The notes under the pieces are model-generated. The model was not told the origin of the DNA. It was given only the letters and a program-made list of their open reading frames with translations, and made no database searches. A program made the position numbers and the translations under genes. A DNA stretch of 6,790 bases from positions 1 to 6,790 of the forward strand of contig JAQUNT010000126.1 of NCBI GenBank assembly GCA_028717525.1, written 5' to 3'. This DNA is from Elusimicrobiota bacterium (GTDB lineage: Bacteria > Elusimicrobiota > Elusimicrobia > UBA1565 > UBA9628). Positions 5,990-6,790 of this stretch are shown here, one piece after another (the stretch's first letter is position 1; each line of letters begins with the position of its first letter).

Positions 5990-6790
5990 GGTGATCGGAC
6001 CTCGGCATGACGCCCGTCGAAGGCGAACTCGACGGCGCCCGTTTTGAGACGTTCGGGGATTATACAATATTGGGCTTCTCCCCCCAGGACGCGCGGGCCC
6101 TCGGGGCCGCCGAACTCGAGGCAGACCTCCTTGGCGCACAGGGACCAGGGCGCGGCGACCCGGTCCTCGCGGCGCCAGAGCAGGCCGCGCCGCAAGCCCT
6201 GTCGGGCCCGCGGCGGCCAATCCCTGGTCAGGACCAAGCGGTCGAGCTCGGCCACGCCGCGGCTGCGCAGGGCCTTGAGCAGCGCGGCGGACCGGGTCCC
6301 GGGGTCCACCAGCCAGCTGCGGCCGTCCGCGAAGCTGACCAAGGCCGGGTAGGCGGGGGGCAGGCGCAGGAACAGCACGTTCAGCTCAGGTCTGGCCAGG
6401 CGCCGGGCCGAGGCGGTCCCGGCCCAGACCAAGGCGCCGGCGCAGGAGGCCAGGAGACAGGCCTTCCAGCGCGGGACGAGCAGCAAGGACGCCGCGAGGA
6501 GGTAGTAGACCGCGAGCGCCGGGGGGCTCATGGGGGAGAGGTCCACGGCCGCGCCGGGCAAAGAGGCGAAGGCGCGACAGGTGGCCACGAAGAGCCGGGC
6601 CAGGCAGCCCAGGACCGGGCCGGAAGGGAGCCAGGCTCCTGACAGCCAGGCGATGAATCCCGCCGCCATGAACAGCCCGGAAGATGGGACCAAGACGAGG
6701 TTGGCTAGGACCCCGACCACGGAGCCGCGGCCGAAGGTGTTGGCGAAGATGGGCCAGAGCATGATCTGGACGATGACGCTGACCGCGCCG
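5911..6790 (-). CDS. comEC: ComEC/Rec2-family DNA-uptake channel, C-terminal part with degenerate metallo-beta-lactamase-like domain
   Basis: The 5' end lies outside the window; about 292 residues are visible and the first ATG in frame (6762) is internal. The visible start, AVSVIVQIMLWPIFANTFGR then VLANLVLVPSSG, matches the end of the Competence membrane domain, including the conserved 'ANLxxVPxxG' stretch. Further hydrophobic segments are at about 84-97 and 101-114 (counting from that ATG). From about residue 127 the layout follows the ComEC C-terminal metallo-beta-lactamase domain: strand LNVLFLRL, then SWLVDPG, LLKALRSRGVAELDRLVLT. The usual DVGQGD is replaced by LRLPPAYP, and the LTHxDxDHxGG metal motif reads LTRDWPPRARQGL, so metal ligands are absent. 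In competent bacteria ComEC carries single-stranded DNA across the inner membrane. The last 79 bases overlap nadK. Whether it still works in uptake is unknown. Confidence 0.85.
   Translation of the reverse strand, partial: GAVSVIVQIMLWPIFANTFGRGSVVGVLANLVLVPSSGLFMAAGFIAWLSGAWLPSGPVLGCLARLFVATCRAFASLPGAAVDLSPMSPPALAVYYLLAASLLLVPRWKACLLASCAGALVWAGTASARRLARPELNVLFLRLPPAYPALVSFADGRSWLVDPGTRSAALLKALRSRGVAELDRLVLTRDWPPRARQGLRRGLLWRREDRVAAPWSLCAKEVCLEFGGPEGPRVLGGEAQYCIIPERLKTGAVEFAFDGRHAEVRSPCLPERRNWSAPWSPSRTRPSPRPGA
6059..6064 (-). promoter_or_regulatory. Candidate internal -10 box upstream of nadK, inside comEC
   Basis: On the minus strand a perfect TATAAT (6064-6059) stands in an AT-rich island within GC-rich coding DNA, next to the palindrome CAATATTG (6065-6072). 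The start of transcription would be near 6052, about 63 bases before the nadK ATG. The island forces TAT TGT ATA in comEC, and ATA looks out of keeping with the gene's GC-rich codons. No convincing -35 box is present at 16-18 bases, so it would need an activator or be weak. Confidence 0.3.

Noticed and set aside
4445..6010. Plus-strand open frame of 521 codons
   Set aside because: Antisense to recN and nadK; its composition shifts with the gene beneath it, as expected for a shadow.
5990..6220. 77-codon N-terminal extension of nadK
   Set aside because: In frame but Arg/Pro/Gly-rich, unlike NadK, and lying wholly within comEC. The start at 5989 leaves a complete NadK of normal length.

Overview
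All recognisable genes in this window lie on the minus strand, so the biological reading order runs from base 6790 down to base 1. The DNA is very GC-rich with a strong G/C bias at third codon positions. That bias produces many long antisense open frames on the plus strand, which I treat as shadows. The gene content is ordinary bacterial chromosome. I cannot name the organism: a high-GC, Gram-negative-type bacterium from a deep or poorly sampled phylum such as Elusimicrobiota is a guess, not a result. I see no phage, transposon, CRISPR, tRNA or rRNA.

Layout in transcription order: (1) the 3' part of a comEC/rec2-type DNA-uptake channel gene, entering from the right edge and ending at 5911; (2) nadK (NAD kinase, 5989-5117), whose start lies 79 bases inside the comEC end; (3) recN (DNA-repair SMC-like ATPase, 5109-3448), 7 bases after nadK; (4) gltX (glutamyl-tRNA synthetase, 3451-1985), overlapping recN by ATGA; (5) a 67-base gap with a good promoter candidate inside an inverted repeat; (6) a dksA/TraR-type zinc-finger transcription regulator (1917-1453); (7) a 77-base gap with another promoter candidate and a perfect 8-bp palindrome touching the next start codon; (8) a long gene from 1375 running off the left edge. 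This last gene encodes a GYF_2-like N-terminal domain, a coiled coil and a long Pro/Ala-rich tail. It is the least familiar gene here.

The tight spacing of comEC-nadK-recN-gltX suggests one transcript joining DNA uptake, NADP supply, recombinational repair and tRNA charging. dksA and the Pro-rich gene appear to have their own promoters. The points most worth a second look are the Pro-rich GYF-like protein, the ComEC C-terminal domain that has lost the metal-binding signature of its metallo-beta-lactamase fold, and the symmetric elements around the dksA promoter and at the start of the Pro-rich gene. I did not find a clearly new multi-gene system.
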